A stretch of 64,000 nt of DNA. It comes from JAEXOD01 sp043805435 (GTDB taxonomy: Bacteria; Bacteroidota; Ignavibacteria; Ignavibacteriales; Melioribacteraceae). The notes under the pieces are model-generated. The model did not search any database and was not told the DNA's origin. It saw only the letters and a program-made list of their open reading frames with translations. The translations under genes were made by a program, and so were the position numbers. The stretch covers positions 1 through 64,000 of the forward strand of contig JAZDHY010000092.1 in NCBI GenBank assembly GCA_043805435.1. Direction: 5' to 3'. This document shows, in pieces, positions 53,718 through 63,884 of the stretch; within the stretch, counting starts at the first letter, position 1; each line of letters begins with the position of its first letter.

Positions 53718-55269
53718 TTGAATCCCTTAAAAATTTGATAGAATTAGGTAAATTTTGTAAAATATCGCCCGCAGTTATGCCATATTCCGTTTTGGTATTT
53801 AACAATAAATCGGCAGATAAACTATGCAGATAAACTGCTGATATTAAACTTCTTTCAATATTCATCGATTGAGCTATAAAACTTGCTACTACACCCGTTA
53901 AGACATCCCCTGTTCCAAACTTTGCCATTCCATTATTCCCTGTTGTATTAATAAATACTTCATCTTTGGGATTAAAAATAATAGTCGGCGAACCCTTTAA
54001 AACCAGATATGCTTTTGTATTTTTTACAAAGTTTCGTCCATATTTTAATATATCTAATTTAACTTCCTCTAAAGGTACATTAATTAGTGCAGCAAACTCT
54101 GCCAAATGCGGTGTAAATATTTTATTTATTAAATTAAATTTATTTAAGCCAATTTTTGAAATACAAAAAATAGCATCGGCATCAAAAACAATATTTTTTT
54201 TATTATATACAGTTAACAGTTTTTCAATTGCTTCAATAGTTTTTTCTTCTCTTCCAAGTCCACAGCCAATAGCAATAACGTCCGATTTATTAATAACATC
54301 ACTAATCTTGTCGAGGGCATCAGAAGTAAAATAGCCCTCTCCGCTCTCGGAATAAGTAATTACAACCGATTCAAGTAACTTTTGAAAAACAAGCGGTTTA
54401 ATACTTTCCGGAATTGCTAATGTTGTTGCTCCTGCACCTGTTATTAATGAGCTGTTGGCACATAAATAAGCAGCACCCGGATATTTATCGGAACCGGCAA
54501 TGACAAGAACTTTTCCGCCGGAATATTTATGAATAGTTTTACTTCTATAAGGTAATCCATCAACTGCATCTTCGGGTTCAATTAAGTACTCTTTTGGAAT
54601 ATATTGTTCAAAATGTTTTTTATCTAATCCAATATCCCCTTTGATTATTTTACCTGCATATTGCGAACCGCAGCCATAAAACAATCCCGCCTTTAATTCT
54701 GCCAAACATATTGTTAAATCCGAATTAAAAACAATTTCACCATAACCGGTATTAATGTTTAAGCCGGTTGGTATATCAATGGCAACCTTATATGAATCCA
54801 ATTTATTTAAATATTCAACAATTGATTTTATCGGTTCAATCAATATTCCATTGGAACCGCTTCCTAATATCGCATCAACTATAATTGAACACTTATTTAG
54901 AATATTCAAATCATTATGATTTTTATAGAATTTAATTTTTGCATTGTGATTTTTTAACGAAATGTTTTTAAGAATATTATAATTTAATAACGAATCACCC
55001 TTTAGATCATCTTCAGAGCTTATAACTAAAACATCTATACCAAAACCGTTAACAGCAAAATGTCTGGCAATTGCAAAACCGTCACCGCCGTTATTTCCTT
55101 TGCCGCATACAATTCCTATTGTATTTTCACAACCAAAATAATTATCGCAAATTATTCTATAACAATTTAGCGAAGCATTTTCCATTAAAATAGAACCCGG
55201 AAATCCGAGTTCATTTATAGCAATATTATCTGCTTCCCTAATCTGTTGATTATTATAAAGAGGTATCAT
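53710..55269 (-). CDS. nnr: Bifunctional NAD(P)H-hydrate epimerase/dehydratase
   Basis: 519 residues repairing hydrated NAD(P)H. The N-terminal YjeF_N epimerase domain (about 1-215) shows IVCGKGNNGGDGFAIARH and VDAILGSGSNG. The C-terminal ADP-dependent dehydratase (ribokinase-like) shows GKVLVIAGSDKYPGAAYLCA, AIGCGLGREE and the catalytic NTTGNNGMAKFGTGDVLTG. Five nt after nuoN on the same strand; expressing NAD(P)H repair with complex I is a sensible context. Confidence 0.94.
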   Translation of the reverse strand: MIPLYNNQQIREADNIAINELGFPGSILMENASLNCYRIICDNYFGCENTIGIVCGKGNNGGDGFAIARHFAVNGFGIDVLVISSEDDLKGDSLLNYNILKNISLKNHNAKIKFYKNHNDLNILNKCSIIVDAILGSGSNGILIEPIKSIVEYLNKLDSYKVAIDIPTGLNINTGYGEIVFNSDLTICLAELKAGLFYGCGSQYAGKIIKGDIGLDKKHFEQYIPKEYLIEPEDAVDGLPYRSKTIHKYSGGKVLVIAGSDKYPGAAYLCANSSLITGAGATTLAIPESIKPLVFQKLLESVVITYSESGEGYFTSDALDKISDVINKSDVIAIGCGLGREEKTIEAIEKLLTVYNKKNIVFDADAIFCISKIGLNKFNLINKIFTPHLAEFAALINVPLEEVKLDILKYGRNFVKNTKAYLVLKGSPTIIFNPKDEVFINTTGNNGMAKFGTGDVLTGVVASFIAQSMNIERSLISAVYLHSLSADLLLNTKTEYGITAGDILQNLPNSIKFLRDSIV

Positions 55270-55274
55270 TTAAT

Positions 55275-56708
55275 TTAAAATTTTAAAGAATAATAAATAA
55301 ATGTCAATAAACTTTGAGGCAAAAGCCCATAAAATAAAATAATAACTGCTGAAATTACCACAGCAGCAATTTCAGGAAAATTATATTTAATTTTTAAATC
55401 AGTAACTGATTCCTTAAAATACATATAAACAACAATTCGTAAATAAAAATATACACTAATAACGCTTGCAAGAATACCAACCAAAGCTAACCATATTAAA
55501 TCTGCTTTAACCGCACTTATAAACACGTAATATTTTCCAAAAAATCCTGCTAACGGAGGTAAACCTGCTAAAGCAAACATAAAAACCGATAATAATCCGG
55601 CCAACATTGGAGATTTATTCCCAAGACCCATATAGGAACTTAACTCCAAATCATTTTCATTTTCCGATTCAATTATTGAAATAATGCCAAACGCACCTAA
55701 ATTCATAAAAGTGTAAGCAAACAAATAAAATATCATACCTGCTAAGGCTTCACTATTTCCAGCAGCCAAACCAATTGAAATATAACCTGCATGCGAAATT
55801 GATGAATAGGCAAGCATTCGTTTAATATTTTTTTGAGAAATAGCAACAATACTACCAAATAACATTGAAAAAGCAGCAATTGCAGAAAAATACGGCCGCA
55901 AAATATTAGGTAACGACCCTGCAAAAATTGCATATAATATAATTATTAAAACGCTAAATGCCGCCGTTTTACCGGTAGTTGACATTAATCCCGTAATTGT
56001 GGTAGAGGATCCCTGATAAACATCGGGCACCCAAGAATGAAACGGAAACGCTGCTATTTTAAAGCTAAAACCTATTATAAATAAAACCAAGCCCACTACA
56101 AATAACACATTAGTCGATAAAATAGAAAAATTAACAGTAATAAAATCAATACTTGTTGTTTGAGCAGCACCATAAATTAAAGCAATGCCATATACTATAA
56201 ATCCGGTTGCAAAAGCCCCAAGTAAAAAATACTTCATTGCAGCTTCATTTGCCCCAATTCGCTTTCTATTTATTCCAACTAATACATAAAACGAGATAGA
56301 CATTAATTCCAATCCCATAAAAACCATAAAAAGGTCTTTGGAACCGGCCATTATCATCATTCCCAAAACAGCCAGTTGAATCAAAATATAATACTCGCCA
56401 TAAAACGAGCCGTATTTTTTAATATAGTTAATTGAGGATAATGTAACAACAAACGCACCCAGTCCGAATATTATATTAAAAACGGCAGTTTTACCGCCAA
56501 GTTCCAACATTCCGCCAAAAATAATAGCATGATTTTGTACATTAAAAATGGAATAAATTGCAACAGAAATAAATATTAAAGCTGTAATATATGGTAAAAT
56601 TACTTTACTTTTAGAAAAAAACATTTCTAAAATTAGTGAAAATATAATCCCAAATCCAACTATATAAAATGGGAATAATTGCAATAATTCCGTGTTACTT
56701 AAGGGCAT
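55275..56708 (-). CDS. nuoN: NADH-quinone oxidoreductase subunit N
   Basis: 477 residues with about 14 membrane helices, one of the three antiporter-like subunits of complex I. The core pattern FKIAAFPFHSWVPDVYQGSS and SQKNIKRMLAYSSISHAGYI hold the conserved lysine and histidine positions of the proton channel. It follows two nhaD-like genes rather than nuoM directly, but is on the same strand with a 19-nt gap, so it still belongs to the operon. Confidence 0.95.
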   Translation of the reverse strand: MPLSNTELLQLFPFYIVGFGIIFSLILEMFFSKSKVILPYITALIFISVAIYSIFNVQNHAIIFGGMLELGGKTAVFNIIFGLGAFVVTLSSINYIKKYGSFYGEYYILIQLAVLGMMIMAGSKDLFMVFMGLELMSISFYVLVGINRKRIGANEAAMKYFLLGAFATGFIVYGIALIYGAAQTTSIDFITVNFSILSTNVLFVVGLVLFIIGFSFKIAAFPFHSWVPDVYQGSSTTITGLMSTTGKTAAFSVLIIILYAIFAGSLPNILRPYFSAIAAFSMLFGSIVAISQKNIKRMLAYSSISHAGYISIGLAAGNSEALAGMIFYLFAYTFMNLGAFGIISIIESENENDLELSSYMGLGNKSPMLAGLLSVFMFALAGLPPLAGFFGKYYVFISAVKADLIWLALVGILASVISVYFYLRIVVYMYFKESVTDLKIKYNFPEIAAVVISAVIILFYGLLPQSLLTFIYYSLKF

Positions 56709-56727
56709 AATTACTCATCAAATTTAT

Positions 56728-58140
56728 TTAACCTTTTCCGTAAAAAAATATAAAATATATAATTGTAAATATTGGCAATAATACCGGTATAGAATACTTA
56801 AACATATACTCAAAAAATGATGGCATTTTTATTCCTGCGCTTTCACTTATGGATTTAACCATAAAGTTTGGCCCGTTACCAATATAAGTCATTGCACCAA
56901 AAAAAACTGCTGCTATTGAAATTGCCTGCAAATATATTGGATAACTAATAGAATATAAATTTACATCACTCTTACTACCAATATCGTAACCATATTTAGC
57001 TAATTGAGCAGCTAAAAAATTTAAAAAAGTTGGAGCATTATCTAAAAATCCGGATAATCCGCCTGTTGCCCAATAAAATACTCCGGCATTTAGGCTGTCT
57101 CCTAAAACTTTTGATTCGTATGCAATTAACTGCAAAGCAGGAATCATAGTAGCAAAAATTCCAATAAATAGATATGCCACTTCCTTGATTGGTTCATACT
57201 TAAATTCATTTGCTTCTAAAATTTGTTTATCAGCAGTAGTAATAGCTAAAAATACAACAAAAAACATAATTGTTTCGCGTAAACCAAAAGGTAAAGGATA
57301 AAGACTAGGAACCCAAGAAATAATATTTGGGTCAATAAACACAGATAAAATTATTATAAAAAGATATAATATATTTTTAAGTCCTTTAATTTCAATTTTT
57401 CCTTTTAATATTAAAGTGCTATTATTTATTTTATTATTTCTAGAATCTACAATATAAAAAATGGTTAAAATTAGGCCTAACGCCAAAATCCACATAACCC
57501 ATAAGTTTTTAATAAACCAAAAAAAATCAACACCTCTTAAAAATCCTAAAAACAAAGGAGGATCACCAATTGGAGTTAAGGCTCCTCCTATATTACTTAC
57601 AACAAAGATAAAAAATATAATATGGTAAGTTTTAATTCTATTTTTATTAATCCTAATAAAAGGACGAATTAAAAGTACTGAGGCTCCGGTAGTGCCAATA
57701 ATGTTAGCAATTATTGCACCAAACAGCAACAGTCCAACATTATATTTAGGAGTAAACTGTCTATTAATATTTATTAAAATACCGGCCGATGCAAAATATA
57801 AAGAGGATAATAACGCAATAAATGATATATATTCAGCAAGGGTATGTGAAAGACTATAATAATCGTTAAGTATAAAAGTATAATAAAATACAGTAATAGC
57901 ACCTAAGATAATAGATATTTTGGGATAATGTTGTTCCCAAAAATGATGATAAAATATTGGACCTGTGGCAATCATTAACAGTAGTATAATAAACGGAAGA
58001 ACAATAAAATAAGGCGGTAGTATAACGTTAGCTTCAGTTATATCTTTTATTGCTTGTTCCATATTATTTTCATTTGCAAAAATTTGTGCTGCAAAAATAA
58101 AAATAAAAAATATTATATTTTTTGTTAGTTTTATCATCAA
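56728..58140 (-). CDS. NhaD-type sodium/proton antiporter, downstream copy
   Basis: 470 residues with a signal-like N-terminus (MMIKLTKNIIFFIFIFAAQI) and about 12 membrane helices. Key NhaD/ArsB-superfamily stretches are IIGTTGASVLLIRPFIRINK, SNIGGALTPIGDPPLFLGFL and FLDNAPTFLNFLAAQL. The last 65 residues match the tandem copy at 58152-59573 at all but two positions, while the rest is roughly two-thirds identical by eye. Placed between nuoM and nuoN of complex I. Confidence 0.88.
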   Translation of the reverse strand: MMIKLTKNIIFFIFIFAAQIFANENNMEQAIKDITEANVILPPYFIVLPFIILLLMIATGPIFYHHFWEQHYPKISIILGAITVFYYTFILNDYYSLSHTLAEYISFIALLSSLYFASAGILININRQFTPKYNVGLLLFGAIIANIIGTTGASVLLIRPFIRINKNRIKTYHIIFFIFVVSNIGGALTPIGDPPLFLGFLRGVDFFWFIKNLWVMWILALGLILTIFYIVDSRNNKINNSTLILKGKIEIKGLKNILYLFIIILSVFIDPNIISWVPSLYPLPFGLRETIMFFVVFLAITTADKQILEANEFKYEPIKEVAYLFIGIFATMIPALQLIAYESKVLGDSLNAGVFYWATGGLSGFLDNAPTFLNFLAAQLAKYGYDIGSKSDVNLYSISYPIYLQAISIAAVFFGAMTYIGNGPNFMVKSISESAGIKMPSFFEYMFKYSIPVLLPIFTIIYFIFFYGKG

Positions 58141-58151
58141 TAAAATTTAAT

Positions 58152-59573
58152 TTAACCTTTTCCGTAATAAAATATAAAATAAATAATTGTAAATATTGGT
58201 AATAATACCGGTATAGAATACTTAAACATATATTCAAAAAATGATGGCATTTTTATTCCTGCACTTTCACTTATAGATTTAACCATAAAGTTTGGTCCGT
58301 TACCAATATAGGTCATTGCACCAAAAAATACTGCAGAAATTGAAATTGCCTGCAAATATAATACTTGGGTATTAGAAAACAAATGTACATCAGCTTTATC
58401 ATTTACATTCATACCAAATTTTCCAAGTTCGGCACTTAAAAAGTTAAGATATGTAGGTGCATTATCTAAAAACGCAGATAAACCTCCTGCTCCCCAATAA
58501 AAAACGCCGGCATCTAAGTCTTTGCTTAACACTTGAGCTTCATGAGCAATAAGCTGTAAAGCTGGAATCATTGTGGCAAAAATACCAACAAATAAGAAAG
58601 CTACTTCAAGAATTGGCCCAAAAGTAAACCCGTTTTCGTGAAGTATTTTTTTATCAGCAGTTTTATGTGCCAAATATACAACCGCAAACATTATAATTTC
58701 TCGTAAACCTAATGGAAATGGAGCTAAACTTGGCACCCAGCTCATTACACCCGGATCAATAAATACAGATAATAAAATCACACCAAGGTAACCCAAATTT
58801 TTCAGTCCTTTGAATTGAATTTTTCCGGAATATCTCAAATGATCGCTTTCTTCAAGTACATTCTTAGAATCGATAACATAAAATACTGCTATTATCATCA
58901 AAATTGTTGGCAGCCAAATATACCACGAGTGCTCAATAAACCAAAAGAAATTTATTCCTCTTAAAAAACCTAAAAACAACGGCGGGTCACCAATAGGTGT
59001 TAAAGCACCACCAACATTGCTAACAATAAAAATAAAAAATATAATATGATAGGGTTTAATTCTTCCTTTATTAATTCGAATAAAAGGACGAATTAGCAGC
59101 ATAGAAGCACCTGTTGTACCAACAATATTGGCAATAGCAGCTCCAAATAATAATACCATCACATTTAATAACGGCGTTGATCTACGATCAACATGAATTA
59201 AAATTCCGCCCGAAGCTACAAATAAGGATGCTAATAAAGCAATAAACGATAAGTACTCGGAAAGTGTGTGTAATAAACTTAACGAGTCATTTAAAACAAA
59301 ATAATAATAACCAACTGTTACTAAACCTAAAAGCATTGATACTTTTGGATAATGTTTTTCCCAAAAGTGAGGGTAAAATAATGGCCCGGTGGCAATCATA
59401 GCCAACAAAATAATAAAAGGAAGAACCATAAAAGTAGAAGGTAAAACATGAACTGAAGCATGTTCGGTAACACTTTTTACAGTATCAATAGAAGTCTGTT
59501 CAAAACCTAATACATTAATCCCTGATAGCAAAAACATAAACGCAAAAAAAACTGTAAATGATAATTTTTTCAT
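58152..59573 (-). CDS. NhaD-type sodium/proton antiporter, upstream copy
   Basis: 473 residues; signal-like N-terminus (MKKLSFTVFFAFMFLLSGIN) and about 12 helices. NIVGTTGASMLLIRPFIRIN, GALTPIGDPPLFLGFL and GLSAFLDNAPTYLNFLSAEL match the NhaD antiporters that expel sodium in exchange for protons. It lies 10 nt after nuoM and 11 nt before the second copy, all on one strand. The location inside complex I genes suggests that the sodium and proton gradients are linked to NADH oxidation. Confidence 0.9.
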   Translation of the reverse strand: MKKLSFTVFFAFMFLLSGINVLGFEQTSIDTVKSVTEHASVHVLPSTFMVLPFIILLAMIATGPLFYPHFWEKHYPKVSMLLGLVTVGYYYFVLNDSLSLLHTLSEYLSFIALLASLFVASGGILIHVDRRSTPLLNVMVLLFGAAIANIVGTTGASMLLIRPFIRINKGRIKPYHIIFFIFIVSNVGGALTPIGDPPLFLGFLRGINFFWFIEHSWYIWLPTILMIIAVFYVIDSKNVLEESDHLRYSGKIQFKGLKNLGYLGVILLSVFIDPGVMSWVPSLAPFPLGLREIIMFAVVYLAHKTADKKILHENGFTFGPILEVAFLFVGIFATMIPALQLIAHEAQVLSKDLDAGVFYWGAGGLSAFLDNAPTYLNFLSAELGKFGMNVNDKADVHLFSNTQVLYLQAISISAVFFGAMTYIGNGPNFMVKSISESAGIKMPSFFEYMFKYSIPVLLPIFTIIYFIFYYGKG

Positions 59574-59583
59574 ACTACTCTCA

Positions 59584-61107
59584 TTAAAATAATTTAATTG
59601 TAAAGTTGCTTACATTATTTAAAATTGTTTCAGTTGTGACTGAAGTCAAATTTAAAAATGTACTTGGATATATTCCTAACCAAACGATAAATATAAATAT
59701 TGGAGACAATATAAATATTTCCCTGCCTGTTAAGTCTTTTAAGTCATTTAAATCATTATTTGTAACTTCACCAAAAACTACTCTTTGATACATCCATAAT
59801 AAATATACTGCCGCAAATATAACACCCGTTGCACTAAAAATTGTAAACCACCAAGAATTTAACACCAAAGATTTAAAAGAACCTGTAAGTATTAAAAATT
59901 CACCAATAAACCCGTTTAACCCGGGCAAACCCATTGAAGATAAAGAGGTAAACAATAACGCAGCAGAATACAACGGTACTAATTTAGCAATTCCTCCGTA
60001 ATACGATATTTCTCTATGATGAGTACGATCGTAAATCATACCAACAAGCAAAAACAATGCGCCTGTTGATAACCCATGATTAACCATTTGAATAATGGCA
60101 CCCTGAAGTGATTCAATGTTCATTGCAAAAATACCAAGCACAACAAAACCCAAATGCGAAACAGATGAATAAGCTACAAGCTTTTTCATATCTGTTTGTA
60201 CCATGGCAACCAACGCACCATAAATAATTCCTATTACAGCCAAAACAGAAATAAACCCCGCAAAACTAACTGCTGATTGCGGAAACAATGGTAAATTAAA
60301 TCTAAGCAGCCCATAAGTACCCATTTTAAGTAAAACACCCGCCAATATAACAGAACCTGCCGTAGGAGCCTGCACGTGGGCATCAGGCAGCCATGTATGG
60401 AAAGGAAACAATGGTACTTTAATTGCAAAACTAATAAAAAATGCAAAAAACATATATTTTTGAATATCAAAAGGTATCATAGGTGCAATTTTATACAACT
60501 CGATTAAGTTTGAAGTAAAACCTTTTGCACTAAGATTTCCGGCATACAAACCAAGCCAAATAATAGCTACAAGCATAATTAAACTTCCGGCCATGGTATA
60601 TATAAAAAACTTAACTGAGGCATATATTCTTTCTTTCCCGCCCCAAATTCCAATAATAAAATACATTGGAATTAACATTACTTCCCAGAAGATATAAAAC
60701 AAAAACAAATCTAAAGAAAGGAAAACACCTAACATTCCAACTTCAAGAAACAGCATAAAAAAAGTGAATTGTTTAACTTTTTCTTTAATACTATTCCAAC
60801 TTGAAAAAAGCGTAATTGGAGTTAAAAAAGTTGTCAATAAGATAAGCAGCAGTGATAAGCCGTCTATCCCTACTAAATAGCTGATATTTAAACTTTTTAC
60901 CCAAATAACTTGATGAAGCATTTGGAAACCCGATTTGGAAGAATCAAAATTAAAATATACTATCAAGGAAACAATAAATGCAATTAGGGATACTGCCAAA
61001 CCGAACCATTTAATCAGCTTTTCTTGCGCTTTGTTTAAGAATAGAATTATTATACTTCCAAAAATTGGAACTAATAGTAGAGATGTTAATAAAAAGTTGT
61101 TTTCCAT
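59584..61107 (-). CDS. nuoM: NADH-quinone oxidoreductase subunit M
   Basis: 507 residues, about 14 membrane helices. The proton-channel motifs FLEVGMLGVFLSLDLFLFYI (conserved Glu), FAIKVPLFPFHTWLPDAHVQ (conserved Lys) and MKKLVAYSSVSHLGF are all present. C-terminal PGLNGFIGEFLILTGSF is typical. It lies 4 nt after nuoL and 10 nt before the first nhaD gene. Confidence 0.96.
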   Translation of the reverse strand: MENNFLLTSLLLVPIFGSIIILFLNKAQEKLIKWFGLAVSLIAFIVSLIVYFNFDSSKSGFQMLHQVIWVKSLNISYLVGIDGLSLLLILLTTFLTPITLFSSWNSIKEKVKQFTFFMLFLEVGMLGVFLSLDLFLFYIFWEVMLIPMYFIIGIWGGKERIYASVKFFIYTMAGSLIMLVAIIWLGLYAGNLSAKGFTSNLIELYKIAPMIPFDIQKYMFFAFFISFAIKVPLFPFHTWLPDAHVQAPTAGSVILAGVLLKMGTYGLLRFNLPLFPQSAVSFAGFISVLAVIGIIYGALVAMVQTDMKKLVAYSSVSHLGFVVLGIFAMNIESLQGAIIQMVNHGLSTGALFLLVGMIYDRTHHREISYYGGIAKLVPLYSAALLFTSLSSMGLPGLNGFIGEFLILTGSFKSLVLNSWWFTIFSATGVIFAAVYLLWMYQRVVFGEVTNNDLNDLKDLTGREIFILSPIFIFIVWLGIYPSTFLNLTSVTTETILNNVSNFTIKLF

Positions 61108-61111
61108 ATAT

Positions 61112-63052
61112 TTATAGGCTTATTATTATCCAAAATAATATTGCGGCAATTCCGGCTATCATTAAAACCGCATAAAATTGAGTTAAACCGGTTTGAAGCT
61201 TTTTAGCAACTCCGGAAGTAGATTCAACTAATGACGCTGCACCATTTACTACACCATCAATAAGTTTATTATCTGTTATTTTCCATAAAAAGTTTTCAGA
61301 AATCATTTGAATTGGTGAAACTATCATAAATTCATAAAATTCATCAACCTTATATTTATTTAACAATAAATTGTAAATAGGCTTAAACTTTTCCGAAATA
61401 TTTTTGGCTATCTGATTTTTCTTAGTGTACATAAAATAAGCAAGATAAATCCCGCCAAGTGCCAAAACAACAGAAATAACCATCAATAAAATTTCTTCTA
61501 GATGAGTGTGCGATCCATACATTTGCAACTTTATTCCGGCAGGAGCAAAAATCGGCTTTAGCCATTCTTCAAAATAATTACCACCTTCCCCCGAAAATAA
61601 CACAGGAATACCAACATATCCGCCAACTACGGCAAAAAATGCAAGGATTATTAATGGTATTGTCATTACCGATGGTGATTCGTGTGGGTGAACATTATTT
61701 TTATCAAAACGTTCTTTACCGTAAAAAGTTAAAAATACCAACCTGAACATATAAAAAGCTGTCATCATTGCAGTTATAACACCAACAATCCACAAAGTGA
61801 GGTTACCTTTACTATATGCATTCCATAAAATTTCATCTTTGCTGAAAAATCCTGAAAGACCCGGAAATCCAGAAATAGCAAAAGCAGCAATTAAAAAGGT
61901 TATAAAAGTTTTAGGCATATATTTTTTTAAGCCGCCATAATGTCTAATATCTTGAGCATCATGCATTGAATGAATAATAGAACCTGCTCCTAAAAATAAA
62001 AGAGCCTTAAAAAATGCATGTGTCATAACATGAAAAATACCGGCTGAAAATGCACCTACACCACAAGCCAAAAACATATATCCCAGCTGGCTTACTGTAC
62101 TATATGCCAACACTTTTTTAATATCATTTTGCACAAGCCCAACAGTTGCGGCAAAAAATGCAGTTAAAAGGCCTATTACTGCAATAACTGTTAAAATTAC
62201 TGGAGCAGAAGCAAAAATTATTGAACTACGTGCAACCATATAAACACCGGCCGTTACCATAGTTGCCGCATGTATTAATGCAGAAACCGGAGTTGGACCC
62301 GCCATTGCATCAGGCAGCCAAACAAACAACGGAATTTGGGCCGATTTTCCGGCTGCACCAATAAATAAAAATAAAGCTATAAAACTAAATGTAGTTTCAT
62401 TTATAGGAAATGAGGCTGCTTTTGTAAAAACATCATTAAAATTTAATGAATCGAAAGTTTGGAATATTAAAAACATTCCAAGCAAAAACCCAAAATCGCC
62501 TATTCTATTAACAATAAAGGCTTTTTTTGCGGCTTGCGAAACTGTTCCTTTTTCAAATTTTCTATTATACCAAAAACCAATTAATAAATATGAACATAAA
62601 CCAACACCTTCCCATCCCAAAAATAAAACTAAAAAGTTATCACCAAGTACAAGATTCATCATGGCAAAAATAAAAAGATTCATGTAGGAAAAAAATCTCC
62701 AAAATCCTTTATCGCCATGCATATAACCAATTGAATAAACATGTATTAAAAAACCTACACCGGTAACAATTAAAGCCATTACTAATGAAAGCTGATCAAC
62801 AAGGTAAGAAAACTTAATGTTTAGTCCGCCAACATCAATCCATGTAAATAAAGTTACTATATTTGCTCTGCTTTCAACCGGTAAATTTATTGTTTGAATA
62901 AATGCATCTACAGAAATTAAAAATGCAAGTCCTACGGTGGAACTGCCAATAATACCAATAATTTTTTCATTTTTAATTTTGGCACCAAAAACACCATTAA
63001 TTAAAAACCCAATTAACGGCAGCAATACAGTTAAGTATATTAAATTAATCAT
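61112..63052 (-). CDS. nuoL: NADH-quinone oxidoreductase subunit L
   Basis: 646 residues, about 16 membrane helices including the lateral helix at the C-terminus. Motifs VLFLGWEGVGLCSYLLIGFW (Glu), AAGKSAQIPLFVWLPDAMAG (Lys), PVSALIHAATMVTAGVYMVA and DIKKVLAYSTVSQLGYM are intact. Follows nuoK by 6 nt in the operon. Confidence 0.96.
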   Translation of the reverse strand: MINLIYLTVLLPLIGFLINGVFGAKIKNEKIIGIIGSSTVGLAFLISVDAFIQTINLPVESRANIVTLFTWIDVGGLNIKFSYLVDQLSLVMALIVTGVGFLIHVYSIGYMHGDKGFWRFFSYMNLFIFAMMNLVLGDNFLVLFLGWEGVGLCSYLLIGFWYNRKFEKGTVSQAAKKAFIVNRIGDFGFLLGMFLIFQTFDSLNFNDVFTKAASFPINETTFSFIALFLFIGAAGKSAQIPLFVWLPDAMAGPTPVSALIHAATMVTAGVYMVARSSIIFASAPVILTVIAVIGLLTAFFAATVGLVQNDIKKVLAYSTVSQLGYMFLACGVGAFSAGIFHVMTHAFFKALLFLGAGSIIHSMHDAQDIRHYGGLKKYMPKTFITFLIAAFAISGFPGLSGFFSKDEILWNAYSKGNLTLWIVGVITAMMTAFYMFRLVFLTFYGKERFDKNNVHPHESPSVMTIPLIILAFFAVVGGYVGIPVLFSGEGGNYFEEWLKPIFAPAGIKLQMYGSHTHLEEILLMVISVVLALGGIYLAYFMYTKKNQIAKNISEKFKPIYNLLLNKYKVDEFYEFMIVSPIQMISENFLWKITDNKLIDGVVNGAASLVESTSGVAKKLQTGLTQFYAVLMIAGIAAILFWIIISL

Positions 63053-63058
63053 TAATTG

Positions 63059-63364
63059 TTACCATTTAAATAAATTGATTTCATCTATATTTAAAGTTAA
63101 TTTATTTCTAAAAACCATTATTATAATTGCCAACCCTACGGCGGCTTCGGCGGCTGCAACTGTCATAACAAAAAAAACAAATATCTGTCCAATTGCATTA
63201 CCAAGATAAGACGAATAAGCCACTAATGTTAAATTTGCGGAATTCAGCATAAGTTCAATACACATAAAAACAACTATTGCATTGCGCCTAATTATTACAC
63301 CTACTATTCCAACAACAAACATAAATGCACTTAAAATTAAATAATATTCAATCGGTATATTCAT
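63059..63364 (-). CDS. nuoK: NADH-quinone oxidoreductase subunit K
   Basis: 101 residues, three membrane helices, the usual NuoK length. FMCIELMLNSANLTLVAYS holds the conserved Glu in the second helix and VAAAEAAVGLAIIIMVFR the one in the third. Two-nt gap after nuoJ. Confidence 0.96.
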   Translation of the reverse strand: MNIPIEYYLILSAFMFVVGIVGVIIRRNAIVVFMCIELMLNSANLTLVAYSSYLGNAIGQIFVFFVMTVAAAEAAVGLAIIIMVFRNKLTLNIDEINLFKW

Positions 63365-63366
63365 AT

Positions 63367-63882
63367 TTACTCAAATTTCTTTTTTGCTAAAACTATTGCC
63401 CCTATTGTAGCGGCAAGCAATAAAAAGCCGGCAACTTCAAAAGGAAGAACATAATCAGTATATAATTTTGTTCCTATTGTACTTATTTTACCAATCTCAA
63501 TACTTTTTGCAGCTATTGGCTGTAAACTTTGTGATGGATTTTCGTACATTATTAAATAGGCTAATTGTACAAATATTAATGCGGCAATAATACTTCCAAA
63601 AACTTTTAACTTTCTCTTATTTTTAGGAGTATTTATTTCATCATGCTGGTTTAAAAGCATCAAAACAAATAAAAACAGAATCATTATTGCGCCGGCATAA
63701 ACTATTATCTGAACTACAGCTAAAAACTGCGCATTTAATAATAAGTATAACCCTGCAAGAGCAAAAAAGTTCAAAATTAAAAATACTGCACTTATAATAG
63801 CATTTTTTCGGGTAATTACCATTATTGAAGAAATTACAGCAACAAGTGCAAAAACACTAAATACAATTAGTTCAACATTCAT
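63367..63882 (-). CDS. nuoJ: NADH-quinone oxidoreductase subunit J
   Basis: 171 residues, five membrane helices. The central AVVQIIVYAGAIMILFLFVL with its pi-bulge region is diagnostic. It begins 2 nt after the asnS stop codon, with no nuoA-I genes in between, so this is the membrane-arm part of a split complex I gene set. The matrix-arm genes must lie elsewhere. Confidence 0.95.
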   Translation of the reverse strand: MNVELIVFSVFALVAVISSIMVITRKNAIISAVFLILNFFALAGLYLLLNAQFLAVVQIIVYAGAIMILFLFVLMLLNQHDEINTPKNKRKLKVFGSIIAALIFVQLAYLIMYENPSQSLQPIAAKSIEIGKISTIGTKLYTDYVLPFEVAGFLLLAATIGAIVLAKKKFE

Positions 63883-63884
63883 TT

